Assembly: GCA_037044955.1 (NCBI GenBank)
Contig: JBAOHX010000011.1
Coordinates: 1-64,000 of the forward strand
DNA length: 64,000 bases
Source of the DNA: JAJXWB01 sp037044955
Lineage (GTDB): Bacteria > Pseudomonadota > Alphaproteobacteria > Rhizobiales > Beijerinckiaceae
Direction: 5' to 3'
Shown: piece by piece, positions 35,595 through 44,394 of the stretch
How positions within the stretch are numbered: the stretch's first letter is position 1
Layout of the letters: each line of letters starts with the position of its first letter
Made by a program: the position numbers and the translations under genes
Notes under the pieces: generated by a model
What the model was told of the DNA's origin: nothing
Database searches by the model: none
What the model saw: only the letters and a program-made list of their open reading frames with translations

Positions 35595-36575
35595 TCAGTT
35601 TTGCCGCATTTGAGCGCTCGCGCTCAAATGCGGGCTGATCCGACTTCGCGCGGCGAGCGTCATGATCGTTTCCGCTGTCCTCTCCGGCGCCGCCCAGTGC
35701 GGCGAATGGCCGACGCCCGGCAGCATCTCCAGCGTCGCGCCGGCAATTTCTCGCGCGCAACCGTAGGAATGACGCTCGGTGAGCACCACTGCGTCGCGGT
35801 CGCCCGAGAGAATGGCGACGGGCAGGGAAATCGAGGGGATGCGCGGCGCCTGTTTCTCCAGATGGCCGCGCAGGTCCGCGACGTCGCCCGCATTGGCGCG
35901 GAACGCGGACGGACGCAGCGCGAGAACGGCGCCGATGGTCTTCGCATAATCTTGTGGAACCGGCTGCGGCGTGAAGACGCCGGCGAGCGCGCTTTGCAGC
36001 GAAGCCAGCCCCGCAGGCACGAGCAGCGCATGCGTGAACAGCCAGCCGACGACCGGCTTCGACGCCAGCCGGTAATACCAGCGCACGCCGCGCGGCCAGG
36101 GATGGGTGACGGGGGCGAGCAGCACGATCCCTTGCGTGAAATCGGCATGGTCGAGCGCGAAGGCGCAGGCGACGGAGCCTGCCCAGGAATGGCCGACGAC
36201 GATGGCGCCTTCGACGCCGGAGGCCTCCAGCGCGGCGCGAATCGCGCGCGCCTGCGCGACAGGCGAGGAGGCGTCCTCGCGCAATCTCTCGCTGTAGCCG
36301 TGACCGGGCCGGTCGACGGCGAAGACGCGGAAACCCTGCGCAGCCAGCCGGTCGCCGAGCGGCGCCATCATGTCGGCATTGTTGCCGCTCGCGCCGTGGA
36401 TCAGCGCGACGGTTGCGACGGGCGTCCCCGATGGATCGCGGCGCGTGAGATGCAGGCGGCCGAAAGCGGTGTCGACGAATGCGCCGCGCGGCGGAAACGC
36501 GCGCTCGAAGGACCTGGTTTTCAGATGCGTGAAGAGGAGGAGGGCGGCAGCGAGGGCGAGCAGAGCGACGGTCAT
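35595..36575 (-). CDS. alpha/beta-fold hydrolase, membrane-anchored
   Basis: 326 residues from the ATG at 36575. One N-terminal helix (MTVALLALAAALLLFTHL) is followed by a hydrolase core: oxyanion region VALIHGASGNNADM, nucleophile elbow VVGHSWAGSVACAF, acid in LSGDRDAVV and His in GVGHSPHWAAPE. Nucleophile Ser, Asp and His are all present. Substrate unknown; esterase or haloperoxidase-like. It converges on the acetyltransferase across the palindromic repeat. Confidence 0.88.
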   Translation of the reverse strand: MTVALLALAAALLLFTHLKTRSFERAFPPRGAFVDTAFGRLHLTRRDPSGTPVATVALIHGASGNNADMMAPLGDRLAAQGFRVFAVDRPGHGYSERLREDASSPVAQARAIRAALEASGVEGAIVVGHSWAGSVACAFALDHADFTQGIVLLAPVTHPWPRGVRWYYRLASKPVVGWLFTHALLVPAGLASLQSALAGVFTPQPVPQDYAKTIGAVLALRPSAFRANAGDVADLRGHLEKQAPRIPSISLPVAILSGDRDAVVLTERHSYGCAREIAGATLEMLPGVGHSPHWAAPERTAETIMTLAARSRISPHLSASAQMRQN

Positions 36576-36600
36576 CGCAAGGCCGCCGTGCGGCGCCATC

Positions 36601-36690
36601 TGTCGTCCCCGCGAAAGCGGGGATCCAGAGCCGGGATTCGGTAGCGGCCAGCCTGGATTCCCGATCGCGCTTCGCGCGTCGGGAATGACG
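36601..36690. repeat. palindromic repeat pair, CCCCGCGAAAGCGGGG family
   Basis: First palindrome TCCCCGCGAAAGCGGGGATCC and second TTCCCGATCGCGCTTCGCGC followed by GTCGGGAAT, separated by 30 bp. Same family as 5292-5362 and 61830-61926. Confidence 0.7.
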
Positions 36691-36699
36691 TCGCCGCCG

Positions 36700-37542
36700 T
36701 CAAATATCCCGCCCTTCGACGTCGATCTGGAGCTTTTCGACCGACTTCCTGATGTCGGGCTGCTGCGGATAGAGATCGAGCGCGCGGCGGTAGGCGTCGA
36801 GCGCGCGCTTGTCGAGGCCGGACTTGTGCAGGATGGCGCCGAGGCCGGCCAGCGCCACGAAATGGCGCGGCTCGATCTTCAGCGCGTGCTCGAGGTCGGA
36901 CATGGCGCCGTCGATATTGTCGGCATGGAAACGCACCATCGCGCGCCTGTTCCAGCCTTCCGCCCATTCGGGCTCCAGCAGGACGACGGAATCGAGCAGG
37001 GATTCGGCGGTCTTGTAATCGTCGCCGGCGACGGCCGCGACGGCGCGGGTCATCAGGAGGTCGGCGGTGTCGGAGCCCGACCGCTGCCAGACGCGCTCGA
37101 TGGCGGCGGCGACGCCCTTGGCGTCCTCGGCGTCGTCGGCGGCCTTCAGACGCGTGTGGAGCGCGTCCAGCACCTTGCCGCGCTGCTCCTCCTGCGTCGG
37201 CGTGGAATGCGGCGCGACGCGCTCGGCCTGCTTCTTGTCGTCGCGGCCGGCGGCGGCGGGGTCGCCGCGCTCGGGCCGGAGCGGCGTGATCTGGCTGGAC
37301 GGGCGGCGGGGGCGCATGGACGGGGGCGCGGGCTGGTCGTCCACGCCCGGTCCCTTCGGCGTGAAGGCGCGGGCGCCCGGCGGCAGGGGGATCGGCGGCA
37401 GGCCGGGAATGTCGAGCATGTCGCCGCCGCGCCGCCCGGGCGGGGCAGGGTCGACCTGCGCCTGGGCCGGGCCGGCCAGGCCGAGAACCAGCAGGGCCGG
37501 GCGGAGAGCCGAAAGCGCGGCGCTGGCGGGCGAACGGGTCAT
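36700..37542 (-). CDS. exported tetratricopeptide-repeat protein
   Basis: 280 residues from the ATG at 37542. Signal peptide through LGLAGPAQAQ, then a Pro/Gly-rich stretch (GLPPIPLPPGARAF), then TPR units: SLLDSVVLLEPEWAEGWNRR, SDLEHALKIEPRHFVALAGL, DAYRRALDLYPQQPDIRKSV. It should act as a periplasmic protein-interaction scaffold. Similar genes are common next to rpmJ in Hyphomicrobiales; function not established. Confidence 0.85.
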   Translation of the reverse strand: MTRSPASAALSALRPALLVLGLAGPAQAQVDPAPPGRRGGDMLDIPGLPPIPLPPGARAFTPKGPGVDDQPAPPSMRPRRPSSQITPLRPERGDPAAAGRDDKKQAERVAPHSTPTQEEQRGKVLDALHTRLKAADDAEDAKGVAAAIERVWQRSGSDTADLLMTRAVAAVAGDDYKTAESLLDSVVLLEPEWAEGWNRRAMVRFHADNIDGAMSDLEHALKIEPRHFVALAGLGAILHKSGLDKRALDAYRRALDLYPQQPDIRKSVEKLQIDVEGRDI

Positions 37543-37604
37543 GCCCGAGAAGCTAGGGCGGGCGGCGGAAAAGTGGAAGCCGGATTTTCGCGGAAGGCGC
37601 GCAA

Positions 37605-37630
37605 ACAAAAAGCCCCGGCGGGCCGGGGCT
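37605..37630 (-). terminator. rpmJ: Rho-independent terminator of rpmJ
   Basis: On the minus strand, AGCCCCGGC-CC-GCCGGGGCT is followed by TTTTTGTTT. A strong GC stem with U-run, 30 bp after the rpmJ stop. Confidence 0.85.
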
Positions 37631-37660
37631 CTTGCAGGTCCGCCTTCAGTTCAGGCCGGA

Positions 37661-37786
37661 TCAGCCCTGACGCGCCTTGTAGCGCTTCTGGGTCTTGTTG
37701 ATGATGTAGACGCGGCCCTTGCGGCGCACGATCTGGTTGTCGCGGTGACGCGAGCGCAGGGACTTGAGGGAATTGCGGACTTTCAT
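37661..37786 (-). CDS. rpmJ: 50S ribosomal protein L36
   Basis: 41 residues, starting MKVRNSLKSLRSRHRDNQIV and ending INKTQKRYKARQG. This is the longer L36 form typical of alphaproteobacteria, with the zinc-binding Cys residues of the short form absent. It has its own strong terminator. Too short for most ORF callers but unmistakable. Confidence 0.95.
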   Translation of the reverse strand: MKVRNSLKSLRSRHRDNQIVRRKGRVYIINKTQKRYKARQG

Positions 37787-37999
37787 TGGTCGGCTCTTGA
37801 AGCTGTCTGTTCCGGAAATCTGGGTCGTAAGCCGGGACAGGCCCGCCTCGATTGCGCGGGTCTATGCCCCATTTCGGCGGCAGGATCAAGTGCGGCGCGG
37901 GATTTCCCCGGCGCGCGGGGGCCGGGGGCCACAAATTGTCGCAGCGCGGAGGCGGATTTCCCGCGCGCCGCGACGCCAGAGGGTCTATAGAGGCTGCCC

Positions 38000-39815
38000 A
38001 TGACGACAGAGGCCCCCGAGACCGGCGACAAGCCGCGCGACCGCTCGCTCGCCGCGCTGAAGCCGCTGCTGCCCTACGCGCTGCGCAACAAGGGCCGCAT
38101 CGGCCTCGCCCTCGTGGCGCTGACCGCGGCCTCGGCCGCCACCCTCACTTTCCCGATCGCCGTGCGGCGGATGATCGATTCCGGCTTCACCGCCGGCAAC
38201 GCTGGCACGATCGACAGCTACTTCCTCGCCATGCTCGCCGTGGTCGGCGTGCTCGCGCTGGCGTCGGGCACGCGCTACTACCTCGTGATGACGCTGGGCG
38301 AGCGCGTCGTGGCCGATCTGCGCGACGAGGTGTTCGCGCATCTGGCGCGGCTCGACGCCTCCTTCTACGACAGCGCGCGCGTCGGCGAACTCGTGTCGCG
38401 CCTGACCGCCGATACGACGCAGCTCAAGACGGCCTTCGGCGCCTCGGCCTCGATCGTGCTGCGCAATCTCTTCATGTTCGCCGGCGCCATCGCGATGATG
38501 GTGTGGAGCAACGCGAAACTGTCCGGCCTCGTGCTGCTGGCCATTCCCGTCATCGTCTTTCCGCTGATCGCGTCGGGCCGCATGGTGCGCCGGCGCTCGC
38601 GCCGCGCGCAGGACACGCTGGCCGACGCCTCGGCCTTCGCCGCCGAGAATCTGAGCGCCGTGCGCACGATGCAGGCCTTCGGCGCGGAGAAGGCGACGAC
38701 GGCGCGCTTCGGCGCGGCGGTGGAGGAAGCCTTCGACGCCGCCCGCGCCGCCAGCGCGTCTCGCGCGGGGCTGACGGGCGTGGCGATATTCCTGGCCTTC
38801 GCCAGCGTGATCGCGGTGCTGTGGCTCGGCGCGCGCGACGTGGTGGCCGGCACGATCTCCGGCGGCGAGCTCTCGCAATTCCTGCTCTACGCCGTGCTCG
38901 GCGCGAGCTCGCTCGGCGAACTCAGCCAGGTGTGGAGCGAGGTGACGGCGGCGGCGGGCGCGGCCGGGCGCATCGCCGACCTGCTCGCCGTCGAACCGAA
39001 GATCGTCGCGCCGGCGCAGCCCCAGCAATTGCCGAAGCCGACGCGCGGCGAAATCGCGTTCGACCGCGTGACCTTCTCGTACCCGTCAGCGCCCGATCGC
39101 GGGCGTCGTCGACGACCTGACGTTCAGGGTCGCGGCGGGCGAGCGCGTCGCCATCGTCGGCGCGTCCGGCGCCGGCAAGTCGACGCTGTTCCAGTTGATG
39201 ATGCGCTTCTACGACCCGCAGGCGGGCCATGTGGCGATCGACGGCGTCGACATCAGGACGGTCGATCCGGCGGCGTTGCGCGCGCGCATCGCGATGGTGG
39301 CGCAGGAGCCGACGATCTTCGCCGCGACGGTGGCCGAGAACATCGCCTACGGCCGCCCCGGCGCCTCGCGCGAAGAAATCGTGGCGGCGGCCGAGCGCGC
39401 GGCGGCGGACGGCTTCATCGGCGATCTCGACAAGGGTTACGACAGCACGATCGGCGAGCGCGGCGTGACGCTGTCGGGCGGCCAGCGCCAGCGCCTCGCC
39501 ATCGCGCGCGCGATCCTGAAGGACGCGCCGATCCTGCTGCTCGACGAAGCCACGTCCGCGCTCGACGCCGAGAACGAGGCGGCGGTGCAGAAGGCGCTGC
39601 ACGACGTGATGGAAAACCGCACGACGCTGGTCATCGCGCATCGCCTCGCCACCGTGCTCGAAGCCGACCGCATTCTGGTGATGGAGGCCGGCCGCGTGGT
39701 GGAGGAAGGCACGCACGCCTCGCTCGTCGCGCGCAACGGCCTTTACGCGCGGCTCGCGCGGCTGCAGTTCGAGACGGGCGCAGCGGCGCTGGCGGTCGAC
39801 AAGGCGGCGGAGTAG
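38000..39815 (+). CDS. ABC exporter, fused membrane and ATPase domains (frameshifted)
   Basis: About 604 residues after correction. Membrane domain with six helices (for example IGLALVALTAASAATLTFPI, LLAIPVIVFPLIASGRMVRR), then an ATPase with Walker A GASGAGKST, signature LSGGQRQRLAIARAI, Walker B ILLLDEATSALD and switch His in LVIAHRLATV. One extra C near 39090 (gcgcccgatcg) breaks the frame at the domain junction; removing it gives SAPIAGVVDDLTFRVAAGER. A half-size MsbA/LmrA-like exporter; substrate unknown. A homodimer is expected. Confidence 0.9.
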
Positions 39816-39873
39816 GGACCGGAGTCGTCCGCTATGGGCGGAAAGCGGACTTCGACATCCGATTTGAAGGTGC

Positions 39874-39910
39874 TGTCATGGCCGGGCTTGTCCCGGCCGA
39901 TCCACGCCGA
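39874..39910. repeat. palindromic repeat GTCATGGCCGGGCTTGTCCC, left copy
   Basis: Starts GTCATGGCCGGGCTTGTCCC and continues GGCCGATCCACGCC; inner arms GCCGGG/CCCGGC. The inverse-orientation copy is at 40226-40267, on the other side of the GIY-YIG gene. Confidence 0.7.
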
Positions 39911-39956
39911 GCCGAGACAGCGGACCTCAAGCCAAGTCCTTGCAGCGATCACGTCA

Positions 39957-40218
39957 CCGCGAATTCGAGTCGAGGATGAGTCTCGACTTTCCACGTCGCG
40001 CGGCCAGTGTTTCAGGTTCAACTCGCGCTGGATCGCGTCTCGAATGTCGTCGTAGCGTTCGAAGTAGACAAGCCGACTTCAGTCCGTAGCGCTTGCGTGA
40101 AGCCCTTGATCAGGCCTTCGCGATGTTCATAGGCGCGACGGGATAGGTCGGACGTGACGCCGACGTAGAGCACGCCGTTGGCGTGGTTCGTCATGATGTA
40201 GACCCAGCCGCCCCGCAT
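39957..40218 (-). pseudogene. GIY-YIG endonuclease-family gene, double frameshift
   Basis: From the ATG at 40218 the product is GGWVYIMTNHANGVLYVGVT, then SDLSRRAYEHREGLIKGFT, the GIY-YIG fold of the UPF0213-type family (YIM..VLYVG; conserved Arg in SRRAYEHR). Two single-base insertions follow, near 40097 (acgcaagcgctac) and near 40070 (gtcggcttgtctac). Correcting both continues RYGLKSAVYFERYDDIRDAI, then QRELNLKHWPR. The expected ending after HWPR is not conserved; the sequence runs into the palindromic repeat at 39910, so the 3' end may be truly eroded. Whether the breaks are real or sequencing errors cannot be told. Confidence 0.65.
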
Positions 40219-40225
40219 GATCTGA

Positions 40226-40267
40226 TGCTGCCCGGCGTGGATGGCCGGGACGAGCCCGAGCCATGAC
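40226..40267. repeat. palindromic repeat, right copy in inverse orientation
   Basis: Reads GCCCGGCGTGGATGGCCGGG then ACGAGCCCGAGCCATGAC, the reverse complement of the element at 39874-39910 with a few changes. It lies directly before the GIY-YIG start codon. Confidence 0.7.
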
Positions 40268-40311
40268 GCGGAGATGGATACTGATGTCCGCAACCGGTCG
40301 GAAGCAGTCTT

Positions 40312-40788
40312 TCACCCCTCCCTTTTCCACTCCAGCACGGCGGTCTCTCGCCCCGACAGCTTGTTCACGCCCGCGCCGACGCGCGTGAAACCTTCGCGTT
40401 TGTAGAAGCGCAGCGCGCGAAAATTGTCGGCGTTGACGTCGAGCCGGATCTTTTCCGGCGCGACGCGCTTGGCGGCGTTGAGGAGTTCGCGGCCGACGCC
40501 GGCGCCGAAGGAATTGGGCTTGACCGCGATCTGGTCGAGCCAGCCGGTTTGCGGATCGATCAGGACGAAGCCGACGAGTTTTCGTTCGCCCGGTTTCGCC
40601 GTCTCCTCGAAGATGCAGATGAGCGCGGCGCCCTTGGCTTCGAGTTCGGCGAGATGGCCGACGAACCATTCGCGGCGCGCGTCGAAATCGATGGTCGGGA
40701 ATGTCGCGCGCCAGGACGCGACCCAGAGATCGACGAGCGCGCTGCGCTCCTCGTCGCGGATGGGGCCTGTGCTGCGGCGTCCGGCCAT
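40312..40788 (-). CDS. GNAT-family N-acetyltransferase
   Basis: 158 residues from the ATG at 40788, whose first base overlaps the stop of the upstream gene (TGATG). GNAT core: LVGFVLIDPQTGWLDQIAVK, PNSFGAGVGRELLNAAKRV (acetyl-CoA loop, here GAGVGREL), and LDVNADNFRALRFYKREGF. The coupling places it third in an operon behind the MotA/MotB-like pair. Substrate unknown; a role in modifying a cell-wall or small-molecule target is only speculation. Confidence 0.88.
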   Translation of the reverse strand: MAGRRSTGPIRDEERSALVDLWVASWRATFPTIDFDARREWFVGHLAELEAKGAALICIFEETAKPGERKLVGFVLIDPQTGWLDQIAVKPNSFGAGVGRELLNAAKRVAPEKIRLDVNADNFRALRFYKREGFTRVGAGVNKLSGRETAVLEWKREG

Positions 40789-41816
40789 CACCTGTCGGTC
40801 AGCTTGAGTTCGATGCGGCGGTTGCGGCGCAGCGCCTCGTCGGCGTCGCCCTGTTCGAGCGGCTGGAATTCGCCGAAGCCCGCCGCCACGAGATGCGACG
40901 GCTGCACGCCTTTCGAGATGAGATATTGCACGACGGCGATGGCGCGCGCCGAAGACAATTCCCAGTTCGACGGGAATTGCGCCGACTGGATCGGGCGCTT
41001 GTCGGTATGGCCGTCGACGCGCAGCGTCCACGGGATCGACGGCGGTATCTCGCGTTCGAGATCGGTCACGGCGGCGGCGAGCTGGTCGAGCTGCGTCTTG
41101 CCGGCGGCGTTGATTTCCGCCGCGCCCGTGTCGAACAGGACTTCCGACTGGAAGACGAAGCGGTCGCCGACGATTCTCACGCCCGGACGATTGCCGAGAA
41201 TCTCGCGCAACCTGCCGAAGAAGTCCGAGCGATAGCGCGCGAGCTCCTGCGCCTTCTGCGCCAGCGCGAGATTGAGGCGCTGGCCGAGATCGGCGATCTG
41301 CGCCTGCGAATCCTTGTTCTTCGCCTCGTTGGCCTGCAGCGCTTCCTCGATCGCGGCGAGCTGGCGGCGCAACGCCGCGATCTGCTGGTTCAGGAGATCG
41401 ACCTGCGCCTGCGCCTTGGCGGAGAGTTGCTGCTCGGCGCTCAGTCTTTGCGCGAGCGCATCGGCCTTGCCGCCCGCGCCCGAGGCCGCGCCTTCGGCGG
41501 CGCCGAGCTTCGCGGTCAGATCGGCATTGTCCTTCTTCGTCGTGTCGAGCGTGGCGGCGAGGGTGGCGAGCGAGGATTGCGCTTCCTCCTTGCCGGACTT
41601 CTCGAGCGCGAGCAGCGCGGTCAATTGCTCGATCTGCTTGTTGAGCTTCTGGAGCGCCGCGTCCTTGCCGGTGACGTCGCGCGACAGGAAGAATTGCGCG
41701 GTCATGAAGACGGTGATGAGGAAGACGAAGGACAGCAGCATCGTCGACAGGGCGTCGACGAACCCCGGCCAGTAGTCCGGCCCGGAGCGGATACGCCGGC
41801 TGCGCGAAAGAGCCAT
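40788..41816 (-). CDS. OmpA/MotB-like peptidoglycan-binding membrane protein
   Basis: 342 residues. N-terminal membrane helix (YWPGFVDALSTMLLSFVFLI), a long coiled-coil rich in Ala, Gln, Lys and Glu (about residues 50-190), and a C-terminal OmpA/MotB domain with LFDTGAAEINAAGKTQLDQL and the peptidoglycan motif LRVDGHTDKRPI, NWELSSARAIAVV. It overlaps by one base with the MotA/ExbB-like gene upstream. Together they resemble a proton-driven stator of the MotAB/ExbBD/TolQR type. The long coiled coil is unlike flagellar MotB. Confidence 0.85.
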   Translation of the reverse strand: MALSRSRRIRSGPDYWPGFVDALSTMLLSFVFLITVFMTAQFFLSRDVTGKDAALQKLNKQIEQLTALLALEKSGKEEAQSSLATLAATLDTTKKDNADLTAKLGAAEGAASGAGGKADALAQRLSAEQQLSAKAQAQVDLLNQQIAALRRQLAAIEEALQANEAKNKDSQAQIADLGQRLNLALAQKAQELARYRSDFFGRLREILGNRPGVRIVGDRFVFQSEVLFDTGAAEINAAGKTQLDQLAAAVTDLEREIPPSIPWTLRVDGHTDKRPIQSAQFPSNWELSSARAIAVVQYLISKGVQPSHLVAAGFGEFQPLEQGDADEALRRNRRIELKLTDR

Positions 41817-42769
41817 CAGGATTTCTCGCGCTCGTCGACGAGGCGGTCGAGCGCCTTCTTGATCTCGCGGTTCTGGCCCGCCTGCTGCTCCACCCAGTCG
41901 CGGATCATCTGCTGCTCGGCGCGCATGTGCTTGACCAGCGCCTGCACGCCGTCGGCGAGATTGGCCATGGCGGCGGAAGCGGCGCGCTGGCCGGAGGAAT
42001 CGGAGGCCGAGGACACGCGCTCGAGCGTGGCGCGCAGGTCGGGGGAGAGGCCCGCAGCCGCTGCGCCCGGGGCGTCGGCGGCGGCTGCGGACACGCGATC
42101 CTCGAGTTCGACATAGAAGCGGTTCTGCGCCTGGCCCGCCTGCAGGTCGAGGAAGCCGAGCACGAGCGAACCGGCGAGGCCGAACAGCGACGCTGTAAAC
42201 GACAGGCTCATGCCCGACAGCGGCTTGGCGATGCCCGCCTTCAGGTCCTCGAACAGGACGGAGGATTCCGCGCCGCCCTTCATCGCGGAAATGACGTCGC
42301 CGATCGAGCCGACGGTTTCGAGCAGGCCCCAGAACGTGCCGAGGAGACCGAGGAAAATCAGGAGGCCGGTGAGGTAGCGCAGGATTTCGCGGCTTTCGTC
42401 GAGGCGGGTGGCGACGGAATCGAGAATGGCGCGCAGCGTGATGGTCGAGATCGCGCCGCCTGCGCCCGCAAGCCGCGCCATGGGCGCGAGCAGGCGCGGC
42501 GCGGGCGCCGTGGCCGCATCCGGCCCGCCCCAGGCGTTGACCCAGCGGATTTCGCGGAACAGGCGCGCGACGGTCGCCACGGCCATGACGACGCCGACGG
42601 CCAGAACGCCCAGAATCAGGCCGTTCAGGCCGGGGTTGGCCATGAAGGCGCGCTGGATCTGGTCGTGCAGGATGAAGGCGACGAAGCCGGCCAGCGCCAG
42701 AAAGACGCCCATGCGTATGAGAAAGATGCGCGGGCTGGAAAGCTCCGTGCGAACCTCGTCGGCCGCCAT
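41816..42769 (-). CDS. MotA/ExbB-like proton-channel protein
   Basis: 317 residues with helices at about 18-38 (MGVFLALAGFVAFILHD), 46-66 (LNGLILGVLAVGVVMAVATV), and the conserved pair around LTGLLIFLGLLGTFWGLLET and SLSFTASLFGLAGSLVLGFL. This is the MotA/TolQ/ExbB proton-channel signature. A C-terminal cytoplasmic tail is rich in Ala, Gln and charged residues. It is the first gene of a three-gene operon with the MotB-like protein and an acetyltransferase. The pair is conserved in Hyphomicrobiales and is not part of a flagellar cluster here. Confidence 0.85.
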   Translation of the reverse strand: MAADEVRTELSSPRIFLIRMGVFLALAGFVAFILHDQIQRAFMANPGLNGLILGVLAVGVVMAVATVARLFREIRWVNAWGGPDAATAPAPRLLAPMARLAGAGGAISTITLRAILDSVATRLDESREILRYLTGLLIFLGLLGTFWGLLETVGSIGDVISAMKGGAESSVLFEDLKAGIAKPLSGMSLSFTASLFGLAGSLVLGFLDLQAGQAQNRFYVELEDRVSAAAADAPGAAAAGLSPDLRATLERVSSASDSSGQRAASAAMANLADGVQALVKHMRAEQQMIRDWVEQQAGQNREIKKALDRLVDEREKS

Positions 42770-42938
42770 GTCTTTTCCTCGATTCTCGCCCCGCCGCGCG
42801 GCGAGAATGCCATCAACGTCCGGTCGCTAGCAAATGGGGGCGATTCAAGTGGATGTTGGAAAGGCGTGCGCCGACGTCAAGCCGCTCGTCGATTCCGCTT
42901 TTCGCATGCGCAATTCAGGTACACACGTTTATTGACCG

Positions 42939-42953
42939 ACACAATTTATGTGT
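42939..42953. promoter_or_regulatory. palindromic operator of the second BrnT/BrnA operon
   Basis: Arms ACACA (42939-42943) and TGTGT (42949-42953) around ATTTA, 14 bp before the GTG start of the toxin gene. A further ACACA copy lies upstream at about 42921. It differs from the TTGTATATTA operator of the first system. Confidence 0.5.
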
Positions 42954-42966
42954 GTAACTAAATAAT

Positions 42967-43245
42967 GTGAAGCTCGAATGGGACGACGCCAAGCGACAAA
43001 AGACGCGCGCGGAGCGCGGCCTCGATTTCGGGGATGTCGCATCGGTCGACTGGGCTCTGGCCCTCACGATCGAAGACGCCCGGGCCGACTATTCGGAGAT
43101 TCGCTATGTGACGATGGCGCCCATCGGCGACCGCCTGTGCGTCTTCGCATGGTGTTGGCGCGGCGAGGCGATGCGCGTCATCAGCCTCCGCAAGGCGAAT
43201 GAAAGAGAAAGGAGCCGTTATGAAAAAGCCTTACGCCGCGCGTGA
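42967..43245 (+). CDS. BrnT-family toxin, second system
   Basis: 92 residues from a GTG start. BrnT pattern: LEWDDAKRQKTRAERGLDFG, DVASVDWALALTIEDARADY, EIRYVTMAPIGDRLCVFAWC, and the C-terminal RVISLRKANERERSRYEKAL. It overlaps the antitoxin gene. It is divergent in sequence from the BrnT at 30984 and so probably is not a recent duplicate. Confidence 0.88.
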   Translation: MKLEWDDAKRQKTRAERGLDFGDVASVDWALALTIEDARADYSEIRYVTMAPIGDRLCVFAWCWRGEAMRVISLRKANERERSRYEKALRRA

Positions 43246-43435
43246 CGGCGAGGTTCGTGAACTCGACGCCGAATTTTTCGCAAAGGCCAAGCGCGGCCGA
43301 CCGGCTCTGCCGGTCGAAGCGAAGAAGCGCCGCGTCAATCTGATGCTGGACCCCGAGGTCGCGGATCAACTGAAAACGCTGCCTAACGCAAGCGCCTACG
43401 TGAACGAATTGCTGCGCAAGAAATTCGTGGCGTAA
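43220..43435 (+). CDS. BrnA-like antitoxin, second system
   Basis: 71 residues from the ATG at 43220, preferred over 43199 because AAAGGAG lies 6-7 bp before it. Opens MKKPYAARDGEVRELDAEFF, then AKAKRGRPALPVEAKKRRVN and a CopG-like end (LMLDPEVADQLKTLPNASAY, VNELLRKKFVA). The RGRPALP segment is typical of BrnA-type antitoxins. It overlaps the toxin gene by 26 bp. It should both neutralise the toxin and repress the operon. Confidence 0.85.
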   Translation: MKKPYAARDGEVRELDAEFFAKAKRGRPALPVEAKKRRVNLMLDPEVADQLKTLPNASAYVNELLRKKFVA

Positions 43436-43438
43436 GCC

Positions 43439-44230
43439 TCAAGCCTTGCGCAGGAGATCGCCGAGCGCGCGCTGGATCGTCTCGCCGCCGGCCAGAACCT
43501 CGCCCTTGGCGAGCATGTCCTGCCCGCCGGCGAGGTCGCTGACGAAGCCGCCGGCCTCGCGCACCAGCACGATGCCGGCCGCGATGTCCCAGGGTTGCAG
43601 GACGCGCTCCCAATAGGCGTCGAACCGGCCGGCCGCCGTATAAGCGAGATCGAGCGAGGCGGCGCCGAAGCGCCTGACGTTGCCGACGCGCGTCATCACG
43701 GCGGCCAGTTCCTGCTTGAAGCGCGGATGCTCCTTGGCCTTGCCGAGATGCGGCACGCCGGTCGCGATCAGGCTGTCGGCGAGTTCGCGGCGCTGCGCCA
43801 CGCGCAGGCGGCGGTTGTTGAGCCAGGCGCCCTGGCCGCGCTCGGCGACGAACATGTCGTCGTCGGCGGGATTGTAGACGACGCCCGCGACGAGCTGGCC
43901 CTCGCGCTCCAGCGCGATCGAAATGGCGAAAACGGGAATGCCGTGCAGGAAATTCGTCGTGCCGTCGAGCGGGTCGATGATCCAGGTGTGGCTTGCGTCC
44001 GTGCCCTCGACGCGGCCGGATTCCTCCATGACGAAGCCATAGCCGGGCCGGGCCTTGGCGAGTTCCTCGAACAGGACCTTCTCGGCCTTGCGGTCGGCGG
44101 CGCTGACGAAATCGCCGGGGCCCTTCACGGACACCTGGAGATTGGCGACCTCGCCGAAATCGCGCTTCAGACCGCGCCCGGCCTTGAGGGCGGCGGCGGT
44201 CATCACGTTCATGAGGGCGGATCGGATCAT
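43439..44230 (-). CDS. inositol monophosphatase family protein (SuhB-like)
   Basis: 263 residues from the ATG at 44230. Metal-binding motifs: GYGFVMEESGRVEG (EE), WIIDPLDGTTNFLHGIP (DPLDGT), and the C-terminal YWERVLQPWDIAAGIVLVRE (WD). All acidic ligands are in place. The enzyme dephosphorylates inositol monophosphate or a related sugar phosphate. It sits tail to tail with the BrnA-like gene, with only 3 bp between stops. Confidence 0.9.
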   Translation of the reverse strand: MIRSALMNVMTAAALKAGRGLKRDFGEVANLQVSVKGPGDFVSAADRKAEKVLFEELAKARPGYGFVMEESGRVEGTDASHTWIIDPLDGTTNFLHGIPVFAISIALEREGQLVAGVVYNPADDDMFVAERGQGAWLNNRRLRVAQRRELADSLIATGVPHLGKAKEHPRFKQELAAVMTRVGNVRRFGAASLDLAYTAAGRFDAYWERVLQPWDIAAGIVLVREAGGFVSDLAGGQDMLAKGEVLAGGETIQRALGDLLRKA

Positions 44231-44394
44231 GGGGCTCGCTTTCGGGAAGGGCGCTAGATGCCTGCCCGGGCCAGTCGGGTCAAGTTCGGCGGGCTTTCGC
44301 CCGCCCGGGGTCAAGTTTTGCGGCCCGGAAGCGCCGGCTTTGCCGGCGCGGCGGTCCGTGGCATGAAGGCCGTCGGGCGCGCGGACGACATGCG

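Noticed and set aside
40788..42769. Zorya-type anti-phage system (ZorA/ZorB stator pair)
   Set aside because: The MotA/MotB-like pair has no ZorC/ZorD/ZorE helicase or nuclease partner; the third gene is a plain GNAT acetyltransferase and the pair is common in non-defence settings.
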